Source of the DNA: Mobilitalea sp.
GTDB taxonomy: Bacteria; Bacillota_A; Clostridia; Lachnospirales; Lachnospiraceae
Length of the DNA: 39,318 nucleotides
Assembly (NCBI GenBank): GCA_029974875.1
Contig: JARKQP010000783.1
Coordinates: 1 to 39,318 of the forward strand
Direction: 5' to 3'
The notes under the pieces are model-generated. The model did not search any database. It had not been told where the DNA came from and saw nothing but the letters and a program-made list of their open reading frames with translations. A program made the translations under genes and the position numbers. Below, piece after piece: positions 24,652 through 32,614 of this stretch. How positions within the stretch are numbered: position 1 is the first letter of the stretch; each line of letters starts with the position of its first letter.

Positions 24652-24680
24652 TTGTTAAATGTGAATATAGCATCTATAAT
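24652..24680 (+). promoter_or_regulatory. Promoter of AraC-GH39 copy 2
   Basis: TTGTTA (24652-24657) and a perfect TATAAT (24675-24680) are separated by exactly 17 bases, 57 bases before the start codon at 24737. Confidence 0.65.
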
Positions 24681-24706
24681 ATACCTATATGGTAATTGGT
24701 ATATTA
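24677..24706. promoter_or_regulatory. Inverted repeat overlapping the -10, candidate operator
   Basis: TAATATACC (24677-24685) and GGTATATTA (24698-24706) are perfect 9-bp arms with a 12-base spacer. The left arm overlaps the -10 box and the right arm covers the probable transcription start region, a position suited to repression or autoregulation. Confidence 0.5.
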
Positions 24707-24736
24707 ATAGATATCAAAGGAAAAGGGAAGAGAGCT

Positions 24737-27145
24737 ATGCAGGACTTTATACTTCAAAATGATGAATTGATGGACTTTGATTTTTGCGAAGCAAAAAATA
24801 CTAATGAGCATTTTCACCAAAATATGGAGTTGCTTTATGTATTAGAGGGGGATCTTACTCTGCAGGTGGAGAATGACAGCTTTCATATGAAAAGGGATGA
24901 CTTTGTTATTATTAATGTAAACAGAAGGCATTCCTACAGCTCATCAATTGAAGTACTGACCGGCTTTATTCATATGAATTTTAGAAAAATCAGCAGATAC
25001 ATTAATACGAATAAGATAACATTTTTTTGTAATACAGTAATTGATAATAATAATGCCAATGAAAAAGTAAGAAAAGTTTTATATAAAATCTTCAACCAAT
25101 ACTTAGATAAAAATGGAAATGGATTGGTCTATCTTAACAGTCTGTATTACGAGCTTCTTAATTTGATCATCAGCAATTTTGTGGTTGAAAAAAATGATAT
25201 ACGTTTTGAAAATACAGGAAATGAAGAGAAAAATCGTATTAACGAGATTGTGGACTATATTTATGCCAATTACCAAAATGAAATTTGCCTGAGTGAGCTG
25301 TCGAAGCAGCTTTATCTTTCTGAAACCTATCTTTCAAAATATTTTAAAAAGAAGCTGGGTATGAATTTTAAGGATTATTTGAATAGCATACGCCTTTCTC
25401 ATGCAGTTGATGAGCTGAAATTTTCAAATAAATCAATGATACGGGTTGCCTTAGACAATGGATTTCCAAATACGGCAGCATTTGATAAGGTATTTAAGGA
25501 GGCTTATCAAATGACACCATCAGCCTATGCGGAAAAAATGAGGGAAAATGCGATGACCAATTTAAAGCTGACAGACACAAAAGCTGAGATATCAGAAAAG
25601 GTCAGAAAGCACTTGCATCACCTTGAAATGAAAGTAATTGAGAACCAGAGCTATAATTATGTTATTTTGGATGCATTAAACAAGCGCCCATATCCAAAAT
25701 CCTGGAAGCGTATGATTAATATCGGGCTGGGAAGTGATCTGCTCCGTTCGGATATGCAGGAACATATTTTGCTGTTGAAAAAAGAATTAAAATTTGAGTA
25801 TGTGAGGTTCTGGGATCTTTACTCGCCAGAGCTTTTATTGAATATTAATTCCCAGGATAATAAATATAATTTTACAAAATTAGACCGCATATTTGATTTC
25901 TTTACGGAAAATGAGATTAAGCCCTATATTGAACTGGGATTTAAGCCTATCCGGCTGATACGGAATACGGAGAATTATTTCGTAAGCCAGGAACGTGAAA
26001 TTTTATTCCGGGATTTGAGCGAATATAAAAAGTTTCTATATACGTTGGTTACCCACTATGTAAATCGCTATGGAATGGAAGAGGTGGAGAGATGGTATTT
26101 TGAACAATGGAACGATCCCCGCTATTTTGTTTCTGAGGATTACCTGGAATACTTTGAGGTGTTTGAAACTGCCTATGATACCCTAAAGTCCATCTCCCCG
26201 CAGATTAAACTGGGAGGGGGAGGGTTTCAGCAGTCGGATACAAATGTTACCCTGCAGCAGGTTATCGCTTTATGGAAAAAGAGGATGTGCTATCCGGATT
26301 TTATTTCGCTATACTCCTACCCTTATACAAGAGGGGAAGTTAATATGGAATATGACGCCCGGCGTTCCAAGGATCCGGATTTTGTCCGTAATCAGGTTTT
26401 GATGGCGAGGGATATTCTTCATGAAAGTGGGCTTTATAATCCGGAATTGCATATATCTGAGTGGAATTCAACCATATCGAACCGTAACTGCCTGAATGAC
26501 AGCTGCTACAAGGGAGCCTATATCATGAAGAATATCATTGATGTGATTGGGCAGGTGGATTTAATGGGTTACTGGGTTGGCTCGGATTTGTTTTCGGAAT
26601 ACCTGGATTCCCATTGCCTTTTAAACGGAAGCGGAGGCCTGCTTTCCAAGGATGGAATCAGGAAACCGGGTTTTTACGCCTTTGAATTTATGAATCAAAT
26701 GGGAAACTTCCTGCTGGGAGGCAATGAAAACTGTGTCGTGACTACGAACGGGCATGGAAATTATTCTGTGGCATGTCATAACTATAAGCATCCCAATTTT
26801 AAATATTATATGAAAATGGAGGATGTTATGGATATCGCACAGATGCAGGAGCTGTTTGATAATAATGAACTGCTTCGATTGAATTTTCAGATAAAGCATG
26901 TAAAGAACGGAACCTATCAGGTGAAAACCAGATCCCTGGGTCCGCAGAATGGAAGCGTGCAGGACGAATGGATCAAGATGGGTTTATCAGAGAATTTAAA
27001 TAAGCAGGAGCTTGATTATTTAAGGCAGATCTGCACCCCGCATATTACAATCCGAACCTGTGAGGTGACGGACGGAATTTTAAATTTTGAGACGGTTCTC
27101 CAGCCGTTGGAAATACAATATATTCATCTGCTGTACCAGCTATAG
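24737..27145 (+). CDS. AraC-family regulator with degenerate GH39-like sensor domain (copy 2)
   Basis: An 802-residue paralogue of the protein at 10217. Residues 1-~150 are a cupin-like sensor, ~165-270 the AraC helix-turn-helix pair (I-C-L-S-E-L-S-K-Q-L and V-A-L-D-N-G-F-P-N), and ~310-800 a GH39-like domain. The acid/base position reads W458-N-D-P461 (Asp for Glu), while the nucleophile-type Glu575 remains in S-E-W-N. The same Asp in both copies suggests a conserved binding rather than cleaving role. The start is placed at ATG 24737, after a GGGAAGAGAG site and a perfect promoter. An in-frame ATG at 24689 would lie inside the inverted repeat. It probably controls the operon upstream or the FMN enzyme downstream (inference). 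Confidence 0.88.
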   Translation: MQDFILQNDELMDFDFCEAKNTNEHFHQNMELLYVLEGDLTLQVENDSFHMKRDDFVIINVNRRHSYSSSIEVLTGFIHMNFRKISRYINTNKITFFCNTVIDNNNANEKVRKVLYKIFNQYLDKNGNGLVYLNSLYYELLNLIISNFVVEKNDIRFENTGNEEKNRINEIVDYIYANYQNEICLSELSKQLYLSETYLSKYFKKKLGMNFKDYLNSIRLSHAVDELKFSNKSMIRVALDNGFPNTAAFDKVFKEAYQMTPSAYAEKMRENAMTNLKLTDTKAEISEKVRKHLHHLEMKVIENQSYNYVILDALNKRPYPKSWKRMINIGLGSDLLRSDMQEHILLLKKELKFEYVRFWDLYSPELLLNINSQDNKYNFTKLDRIFDFFTENEIKPYIELGFKPIRLIRNTENYFVSQEREILFRDLSEYKKFLYTLVTHYVNRYGMEEVERWYFEQWNDPRYFVSEDYLEYFEVFETAYDTLKSISPQIKLGGGGFQQSDTNVTLQQVIALWKKRMCYPDFISLYSYPYTRGEVNMEYDARRSKDPDFVRNQVLMARDILHESGLYNPELHISEWNSTISNRNCLNDSCYKGAYIMKNIIDVIGQVDLMGYWVGSDLFSEYLDSHCLLNGSGGLLSKDGIRKPGFYAFEFMNQMGNFLLGGNENCVVTTNGHGNYSVACHNYKHPNFKYYMKMEDVMDIAQMQELFDNNELLRLNFQIKHVKNGTYQVKTRSLGPQNGSVQDEWIKMGLSENLNKQELDYLRQICTPHITIRTCEVTDGILNFETVLQPLEIQYIHLLYQL

Positions 27146-27277
27146 CTGTATCCGATGGGACGCTTGTTGTAAAATAGCAGCTTGGAGGATTTACATAAAA
27201 GTTATTCGTATGGTAAAATAGAAAAGAGTATAATGTTACTAACGGTACAAAATTTTAGGAAAACTGGAGGGCTACTT

Positions 27278-28180
27278 ATGGAACAGAATTTACAACACAA
27301 GGCCGGAGATTCCAATCAGATCACCCGGGATTACTTTGATTCCCTGTTAATTGAAATGTGCCACATTGGTTCAGTGTTACCATCCACGAAATTTGAGCTT
27401 TATGGGGAAGCATTCTCCACGCCGGTTATGACGGCCGCCTTATCACATCTTAACAGGACAAGTCCAAACGGCACAATTGAAATGGCGAAGGGAGCCAAGG
27501 AAGCTGGTGCCGTATTGTGGACAGGCATGGGAGGCGGGGAGGAACTGGAATCCATAGCAGCAACAGGGGCAAGATTCATTAAGATCGTAAAGCCCTACTC
27601 CGACAACGATTTGGTCTATAAGCAGATTGAGCATGCACAAAAGTGCGGGGCTCTGGCTGTGGGCATGGATGTGGATCATGCATTTAACAGAAAGGGACAA
27701 TATGATAAGGTCATAGATTCAACCATGTCCCCAAAGACACTGGAGGAAATCAAAAGCTTCGTAAATGCCACAAAGCTGCCATTTATCATAAAGGGTGTAC
27801 TGAGCGAAAAAGATGCATATAAGTGTATGGAAGCGGGGGTTAAGGGAATGGTAATTTCCCATCACCACGGAATTATGGATTATGCCCTGCCTCCGCTGAT
27901 GATATTGCCTAAGATTGCGAAAATAGTGGATCACAGCATGCCGATTTTCGTTGACTGCGGTATTATGAGCGGAATTGACGCATTTAAGGCCATAGCTCTT
28001 GGGGCAACGGCAGTATGTGTAGGCCGCAAGCTGTTAAAGCCGCTGGAGGAAGAAGGCGCTGTTGGGGTACAGAAGACGATTGAAGCTATGACAGAGGAAT
28101 TGGCCGGAGCAATGGCATATACGGGCTCTGCAGATATCCTGGATATAGATCCTTCCCTGATATGGAAAAGGGATTTTTAG
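27278..28180 (+). CDS. FMN-dependent alpha-hydroxy-acid-oxidase-like dehydrogenase
   Basis: A 300-residue TIM-barrel flavoprotein of the FMN_dh (glycolate oxidase/lactate dehydrogenase) family, slightly shorter than usual. FMN-binding features are I-I-K-G-V (Lys172), V-D-C-G-I-M-S-G (225-232) and C-V-G-R (247-250). The active-site motif, normally S-N-H-G-x-R, reads S-H-H-H-G-I (194-199). The catalytic His is present (His196), but the Arg that holds the substrate carboxylate is Ile199. The substrate may thus not be a simple 2-hydroxy acid. ATG 27278 is chosen because GGAGG lies seven bases before it; the 32 extra residues upstream have no such support. It has its own strong terminator at 28293. 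Confidence 0.82.
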   Translation: MEQNLQHKAGDSNQITRDYFDSLLIEMCHIGSVLPSTKFELYGEAFSTPVMTAALSHLNRTSPNGTIEMAKGAKEAGAVLWTGMGGGEELESIAATGARFIKIVKPYSDNDLVYKQIEHAQKCGALAVGMDVDHAFNRKGQYDKVIDSTMSPKTLEEIKSFVNATKLPFIIKGVLSEKDAYKCMEAGVKGMVISHHHGIMDYALPPLMILPKIAKIVDHSMPIFVDCGIMSGIDAFKAIALGATAVCVGRKLLKPLEEEGAVGVQKTIEAMTEELAGAMAYTGSADILDIDPSLIWKRDF

Positions 28181-28292
28181 CCTTGATCCTGATAAGAGAT
28201 AACAGGAGGGTACAGCTGGTTTCTTCCCAGTGCATATAGGGTTTGATTTAGGTATGAGACATTCTTAATAATATAAATTTCATTACTATCTG

Positions 28293-28327
28293 CGCCTTTT
28301 GACTTCAAAGATCAAAAGGCGTTTTTT
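28293..28327 (+). terminator. Rho-independent terminator
   Basis: CGCCTTTTGA (28293-28302) pairs perfectly with TCAAAAGGCG (28312-28321), followed by six T (28322-28327). It ends the transcript of the FMN enzyme. Confidence 0.9.
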
Positions 28328-28354
28328 GACTATATGCTCTGAACTAATTTAGAG

Positions 28355-28381
28355 ACAAATATTCCAGGATGGAATATTTGT
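28355..28381. promoter_or_regulatory. Perfect 12-bp inverted repeat upstream of the two-component genes
   Basis: ACAAATATTCCA (28355-28366) and TGGAATATTTGT (28370-28381) are perfectly inverted around GGA. No T-run follows, so an operator or a stable 5' hairpin is likelier than a terminator. It is about 50 bases upstream of the TATAAT at 28430. Confidence 0.55.
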
Positions 28382-28496
28382 ATTGGCAAGTGGAATTGAT
28401 TTAAGGATGTAAATAAGAATAAGATTGTTTATAATGGTACTATGGGATAGCTATAAGATAAATGAGGATAATTATATAATAAAGGAGTAGTGTATT

Positions 28497-30104
28497 ATGG
28501 CATACAGAACGATTATCGCTGATGATGAAAAGAGAATTATCCAGCTTATTAGGCAACTTGGGAACTGGAAGGGATTGGGGATAGAAATTGTTGATGAATG
28601 CTATAATGGAGAGGAAGCTTTTTTAAGTATTTTAAAGAATAAACCTGATTTTGTTATTTCTGATATTAAGATGCCGGTTTATGATGGAATAGAATTGATT
28701 GAAAAGGTTAGGGAGCAGGAAATTGATACGATTTTTATTCTGATTAGTGGATACCGCCATTTTGAATATGCCCGAAGTGCTATTCAATTAAACGTCATGG
28801 ATTATCTTTTAAAACCGATTGATAGGGGCGCATTGAATGATACCCTTGAAAAAGCATGTAAAAGGGTGAACCAGCTCCGTGAGCAGGAGTTGAATCATAC
28901 AAAATTAATAGAATTTGAAAACCATAAAGAACAAAATAGAATGAATGATTTTTGGGAAGAAGTCTTAGAAGAGGACAAGCAAGGGATAAATAGGCTATTA
29001 TCAGAAGAGATTTGTAACAGTACTTTCCCTACGGATTTTATTATGGGATATTATGAGGTTGTCAATATAGTTTTTATGCTTAAAGGAGTCGTTGAATACA
29101 ATGATACACTGTTTGGTGATAAGGTAAAGCTATGTGTGGAAAATGCCTTTAATGGTGTGGATAGGATGCTCTATTGTAATTCATTTCGTGGATATGTAGT
29201 TATATTAAATTTTTCACAGGACAAAAAATCGCATATCAAGAAAATGATCTCAATGCTGTTCTATGCTCTACGTGATTTAAATGAAATCTACGGTGATTTT
29301 CGGATCAATATTGGTTGCAGCAATATGAAAAACTCATGTAGTGGGCTACGGGAAGCTTACTTAGAAGCATCCGATGCCGAGTGGGGGAGGCTGGTTTTCT
29401 TAGGGAATAATGTATTGGATTATGATCAAATAAATAGTCTGCCACATTTCCAGATAGATGAATTCCTGCCTATGAAAAAAATAACGGAAATCACGGACTG
29501 TATCCGGTATCTTAACCTGGAGGCGCTGGGTAAGATTTTTTCTGATTTAAATATTAAGTCTAGTACATTGCTAAACAGCAATCCATCTGATATGAGAATC
29601 TGCTTTTTGGAACTCCAGGGAGCGATACACAAGTGTCTCGATGAAGAACAAGAACGCAGCACAATGATGGGAAATTATCATGGGGCCTACTTAGAAGCAA
29701 GAAACTTTCAGCAGGTATTTACGAATATATTTGTTTTATTAAAAGAATATATACTGAAGGAGAAGGAGAAAGAGAAAGAAAAGCTAAGTAAACCGATCCG
29801 GGAAGCAGTATACTTTATAAAAAATCATTATATGGAGCAAATTTCTCTGGAAGATGTAGCAAAATCAACAAATGTTACCATGTCATACTTAAGCAGGTTG
29901 TTTAAGGAAGAGATGGATATTGGATTCAATGAATATGTGAACCAAACTAGATTGGAAGAATCGAAGGCATATCTGGCACATTCCAATTTGTCAATCAAGG
30001 AAATCGCCAATAAAGTTGGTTATTTGGACGATAATTATTATTCCAAGCTTTTTAAAAAGATGACAGGAGTGAAACCATCAGACTACCGGAGGATTTATGG
30101 ATAA
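28497..30104 (+). CDS. YesN-type response regulator (receiver plus AraC DNA-binding domain)
   Basis: A 535-residue cytoplasmic response regulator. The receiver domain (1-~120) has the acidic pair Asp9/Asp10, phospho-acceptor Asp56 (I-S-D-I-K-M-P), Ser84 and Lys106 (L-L-K-P-I). A linker of about 300 residues follows, and the C-terminus (~435-535) holds an AraC-type double helix-turn-helix (I-S-L-E-D-V-A-K-S-T and I-K-E-I-A-N-K-V-G-Y). The histidine kinase gene overlaps its 3' end by eight bases, so the two form a tightly coupled pair. Likely targets are the sugar transporter genes downstream, starting at the strong extended -10 promoter at 32564. Confidence 0.93.
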   Translation: MAYRTIIADDEKRIIQLIRQLGNWKGLGIEIVDECYNGEEAFLSILKNKPDFVISDIKMPVYDGIELIEKVREQEIDTIFILISGYRHFEYARSAIQLNVMDYLLKPIDRGALNDTLEKACKRVNQLREQELNHTKLIEFENHKEQNRMNDFWEEVLEEDKQGINRLLSEEICNSTFPTDFIMGYYEVVNIVFMLKGVVEYNDTLFGDKVKLCVENAFNGVDRMLYCNSFRGYVVILNFSQDKKSHIKKMISMLFYALRDLNEIYGDFRINIGCSNMKNSCSGLREAYLEASDAEWGRLVFLGNNVLDYDQINSLPHFQIDEFLPMKKITEITDCIRYLNLEALGKIFSDLNIKSSTLLNSNPSDMRICFLELQGAIHKCLDEEQERSTMMGNYHGAYLEARNFQQVFTNIFVLLKEYILKEKEKEKEKLSKPIREAVYFIKNHYMEQISLEDVAKSTNVTMSYLSRLFKEEMDIGFNEYVNQTRLEESKAYLAHSNLSIKEIANKVGYLDDNYYSKLFKKMTGVKPSDYRRIYG

Positions 30105-31059
30105 CTTACGAAGTAAAATAAAATTGAAGAAGAATGTAGTGTTACAAATAATATTATTAATTGAAACATCTATTGTTATTTTACTTAATATTTTTTTAAA
30201 AGGTTATGATGGCATCATTACGATAATATTGATTCAGTGTCTTTTGCTGCAGTTAATTATCCTGATGAATATTCTAAGGAAAAACAAGGATCTTGAGTTT
30301 CTAATTCGGGAAAGTCGCCCTAAGAAGCCAGAAAGTTTACCGTGGAAGAAAGAAGACGAAAGCCAACTACGCTTAATCAGGGAAAGACTTGAACTAAATG
30401 CCTTGCAAAGTCAGATTAATCCGCATTTCTTATATAACACCTTGGATAGCATCAGGAGCAAAGCCTTGCTTGACGGGCAGGAAGAGGTGGCATCAATGAC
30501 AGAAATTCTATCCAAGTTCTTCCGTTATTGTATTAGTAACAATGAACAATTGGTAAAGATCCGGGAAGAGATGAACCATATCATGGATTATTACTATATC
30601 CAAAAGTATCGGTTTGATGAGCGCTTGGAGATGGAAGTAGTTCTTGAAGAAGAAAGTATCTATGATTTATATATCCCTAAGATGACCTTGCAACCGATTA
30701 TTGAAAATGCAATGATCCATGGTCTTGAGAAAATGCCGCACAAAGGTATAATTACGATCCATTTGTATAAAGCAGGTCAAAGGGTTGTGATTACTATCAT
30801 AGATAATGGGGCGGGGATGTCTTTGGAACAGTTGGCAAAATTGAATGACCGTATGAGTAAACCTTATGTTGTAGCCAGCTCTGAAAAAAGTAGACATAAT
30901 GGGATGGCATTGACTAATGTTAATGCCAGAATCAAGCTGATCTTTGGTGAAGAATATGGTATTCATTACAGATCAATTGAATACGGCGGCACAGATGCAG
31001 TCATTAATTTTCCGGTTATTGATGAATTTGAACGGATGAAATATAATGACGTGCTCTGA
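30097..31059 (+). CDS. YesM/LytS-type sensor histidine kinase lacking a sensor domain
   Basis: A 320-residue kinase. Two hydrophobic helices (about residues 14-34 and 38-61) are joined by only a few residues (K-G-Y-D-G), so there is almost no extracellular part. The His_kinase motif Q-S-Q-I-N-P-H-F-L-Y-N has phospho-acceptor His110. The HATPase_c domain has its N box (P-I-I-E-N-A-M-I-H-G) and G box (D-N-G-A-G-M-S). Typical YesM kinases carry a large extracellular Cache domain, absent here, so the signal probably comes through a partner protein. The start is placed inside the response-regulator gene, with GGAGG four bases before the ATG. A degenerate ATPase homologue is encoded 68 bases downstream. 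Confidence 0.92.
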   Translation: MDNLRSKIKLKKNVVLQIILLIETSIVILLNIFLKGYDGIITIILIQCLLLQLIILMNILRKNKDLEFLIRESRPKKPESLPWKKEDESQLRLIRERLELNALQSQINPHFLYNTLDSIRSKALLDGQEEVASMTEILSKFFRYCISNNEQLVKIREEMNHIMDYYYIQKYRFDERLEMEVVLEEESIYDLYIPKMTLQPIIENAMIHGLEKMPHKGIITIHLYKAGQRVVITIIDNGAGMSLEQLAKLNDRMSKPYVVASSEKSRHNGMALTNVNARIKLIFGEEYGIHYRSIEYGGTDAVINFPVIDEFERMKYNDVL

Positions 31060-31127
31060 ATTTCCATAGATTTAAATAACTTATCTACGATATTGTACTA
31101 TGTTTTATATAGTTATGGAGGGAAGGT

Positions 31128-32558
31128 ATGAAAGAGGTTTTACGTATAATCCATGCTTGCAAAAAACATTATGATGGAGGGAACTTAATCGATTATAACC
31201 TTGAAGTATTTGAAGGCGAAATTGTGTATATCCAGAGCCTCTATGGAAATGAAATTAAGCCACTTGCCCGGCTTTTTGCAGGAGAAATAGCATTAGATAG
31301 TGGAAGGATCTACCTGGCAGGGAAAGAAGTGGCTGATTATAGTATAAGGAATGCCTACCGATATCAAATTTATCCTATTACAACCGGTAAAGATGTTATT
31401 GATGGGTTAAGTGTAGCCGAAAACATTGAGTTAATCCGTAAGGTTCCGTTTGCAGGGAAAATCTATTCGAAGAGGAAAATATTATACGAGGTAGAACGGT
31501 ATTTGAAAAGTATGCAGATGGATGTGAGGGCATCCGCATTAGGATTGCAGCTGACGGATATAGAAAAGCATAAATTAAGTATCATGAGGGCTAAAATGCA
31601 TGGTGCTAAAGTTATTATATTGAATGTTACAAATGGCACCTATGAGGGGAAAGAGTCGGAGGAACTTTGTAATATTGTTAAAGATTTTAGCAAGGCAGGA
31701 ATTGCATTTGTTGTCTTGTCAGAACAATATAATATGTTGGCAAATGTTGCAGACAGAATACAGATTATCCATCATGGAAGGGATATTAAGGAGTGGTATC
31801 GGTTAACTGATTCCATCCATTCAAGTATAGTGAGCCAGGACAGATTTGTTGCAGAGTATTTGAGGAATAATAAAAAGTCTGTTCATAAGAATTTTGTCGG
31901 TCTTTTCGACTATGAATGGAAAACTGATAAAAATATATGGGAATATCTTGAACAGTTAAAAAAACATAATCATATGATTTGGACAGAATATATTAATGTG
32001 GATATTCCAAAACCCTATAGAAGTATCCAAAATAAAACAGTAGTGATACCAAAGGACAGTGGAGAAAAGCTTCTAATGGGCCTCAACATTGAAGATAACA
32101 TTATAATAACGATTCCAGACAGAGTTAGCAGAAATCGATGGAAGCTTATTAGGAAGTCAGTCTGTGGATTGGTTACCGATGATTATTATGACATAGTTGG
32201 TTTAGACCGTAATGTAACTGAACTTAGGAATTTGAATCGTATTCAGAGAAAAATACTCTCTGTCTACCGCTGGGTAATAGCAAGACCGGATTGTATCGTA
32301 TTGGAAAATCCATACTGGGGAATGGACAGTGAAGAAATTAGTATGTTCCGGGATTATCTTGCAAGCCTATGCGATCAGGGGATTAGGGTTTTTTACTTTG
32401 CAAAATCATTAGAAGAGATGAAAACTGATTGTAAGATGATCTTAACATCCAGGAGTGGTAAAAAAGCGTTCTTAGTACAGGAACAAAAGAATGGTTCATT
32501 GCTGTCAAGTACAAAAATAAACACTAAAAGAAAAAAGATTCCTCCTTGCGTAAAGTGA
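31128..32558 (+). CDS. Degenerate sugar-ABC double-ATPase homologue (pseudo-ATPase)
   Basis: A 476-residue protein aligned end to end with RbsA-type double ATPases. Examples are the start V-L-R-I-I-H-A-C-K-K-H-Y, the E-G-E-I-V strand and the Y-R-Y-Q/V-A-E-N-I segments. Every ATP-handling motif is lost. The first P-loop reads Q-S-L-Y-G-N-E-I-K-P (36-45) without G-K-S/T, the signature L-T-D-I-E-K-H (142-148), and Walker B V-I-I-L-N-V-T (162-168). In the second half the signature is L-N-R-I-Q-R (369-374) and Walker B I-V-L-E-N-P (390-395). The frame is intact, so it is under selection as a protein. Located between the kinase and the transporter genes, it is a candidate signalling adaptor (inference). 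TGGAGGGAAGG precedes the ATG. Confidence 0.85.
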   Translation: MKEVLRIIHACKKHYDGGNLIDYNLEVFEGEIVYIQSLYGNEIKPLARLFAGEIALDSGRIYLAGKEVADYSIRNAYRYQIYPITTGKDVIDGLSVAENIELIRKVPFAGKIYSKRKILYEVERYLKSMQMDVRASALGLQLTDIEKHKLSIMRAKMHGAKVIILNVTNGTYEGKESEELCNIVKDFSKAGIAFVVLSEQYNMLANVADRIQIIHHGRDIKEWYRLTDSIHSSIVSQDRFVAEYLRNNKKSVHKNFVGLFDYEWKTDKNIWEYLEQLKKHNHMIWTEYINVDIPKPYRSIQNKTVVIPKDSGEKLLMGLNIEDNIIITIPDRVSRNRWKLIRKSVCGLVTDDYYDIVGLDRNVTELRNLNRIQRKILSVYRWVIARPDCIVLENPYWGMDSEEISMFRDYLASLCDQGIRVFYFAKSLEEMKTDCKMILTSRSGKKAFLVQEQKNGSLLSSTKINTKRKKIPPCVK

Positions 32559-32563
32559 CTGAA

Positions 32564-32572
32564 TGATATAAT
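32564..32572 (+). promoter_or_regulatory. Extended -10 promoter for the second transporter operon
   Basis: TGATATAAT is a perfect TG-N-TATAAT element, six bases after the pseudo-ATPase stop and 43 bases before the lipoprotein ATG. A TTGCGT at 32546-32551 is only 15 bases upstream of the hexamer. The -35 may be replaced by an activator such as the YesN-type regulator. Confidence 0.6.
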
Positions 32573-32614
32573 GCAAGTGTTACTGGAGCTAAAATAATAA
32601 AAGGAGAGGAGAAT

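Larger units (their letters stand above)
28181..28496. other. Intergenic region (316 bases)
   Basis: Contains the terminator of the FMN enzyme at 28293-28327, a perfect 12-bp inverted repeat at 28355-28381 and a TATAAT -10-like box at 28430-28435 before the response-regulator gene. The -10 has no good -35 partner. The first 110 bases hold nothing recognised. Confidence 0.6.
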
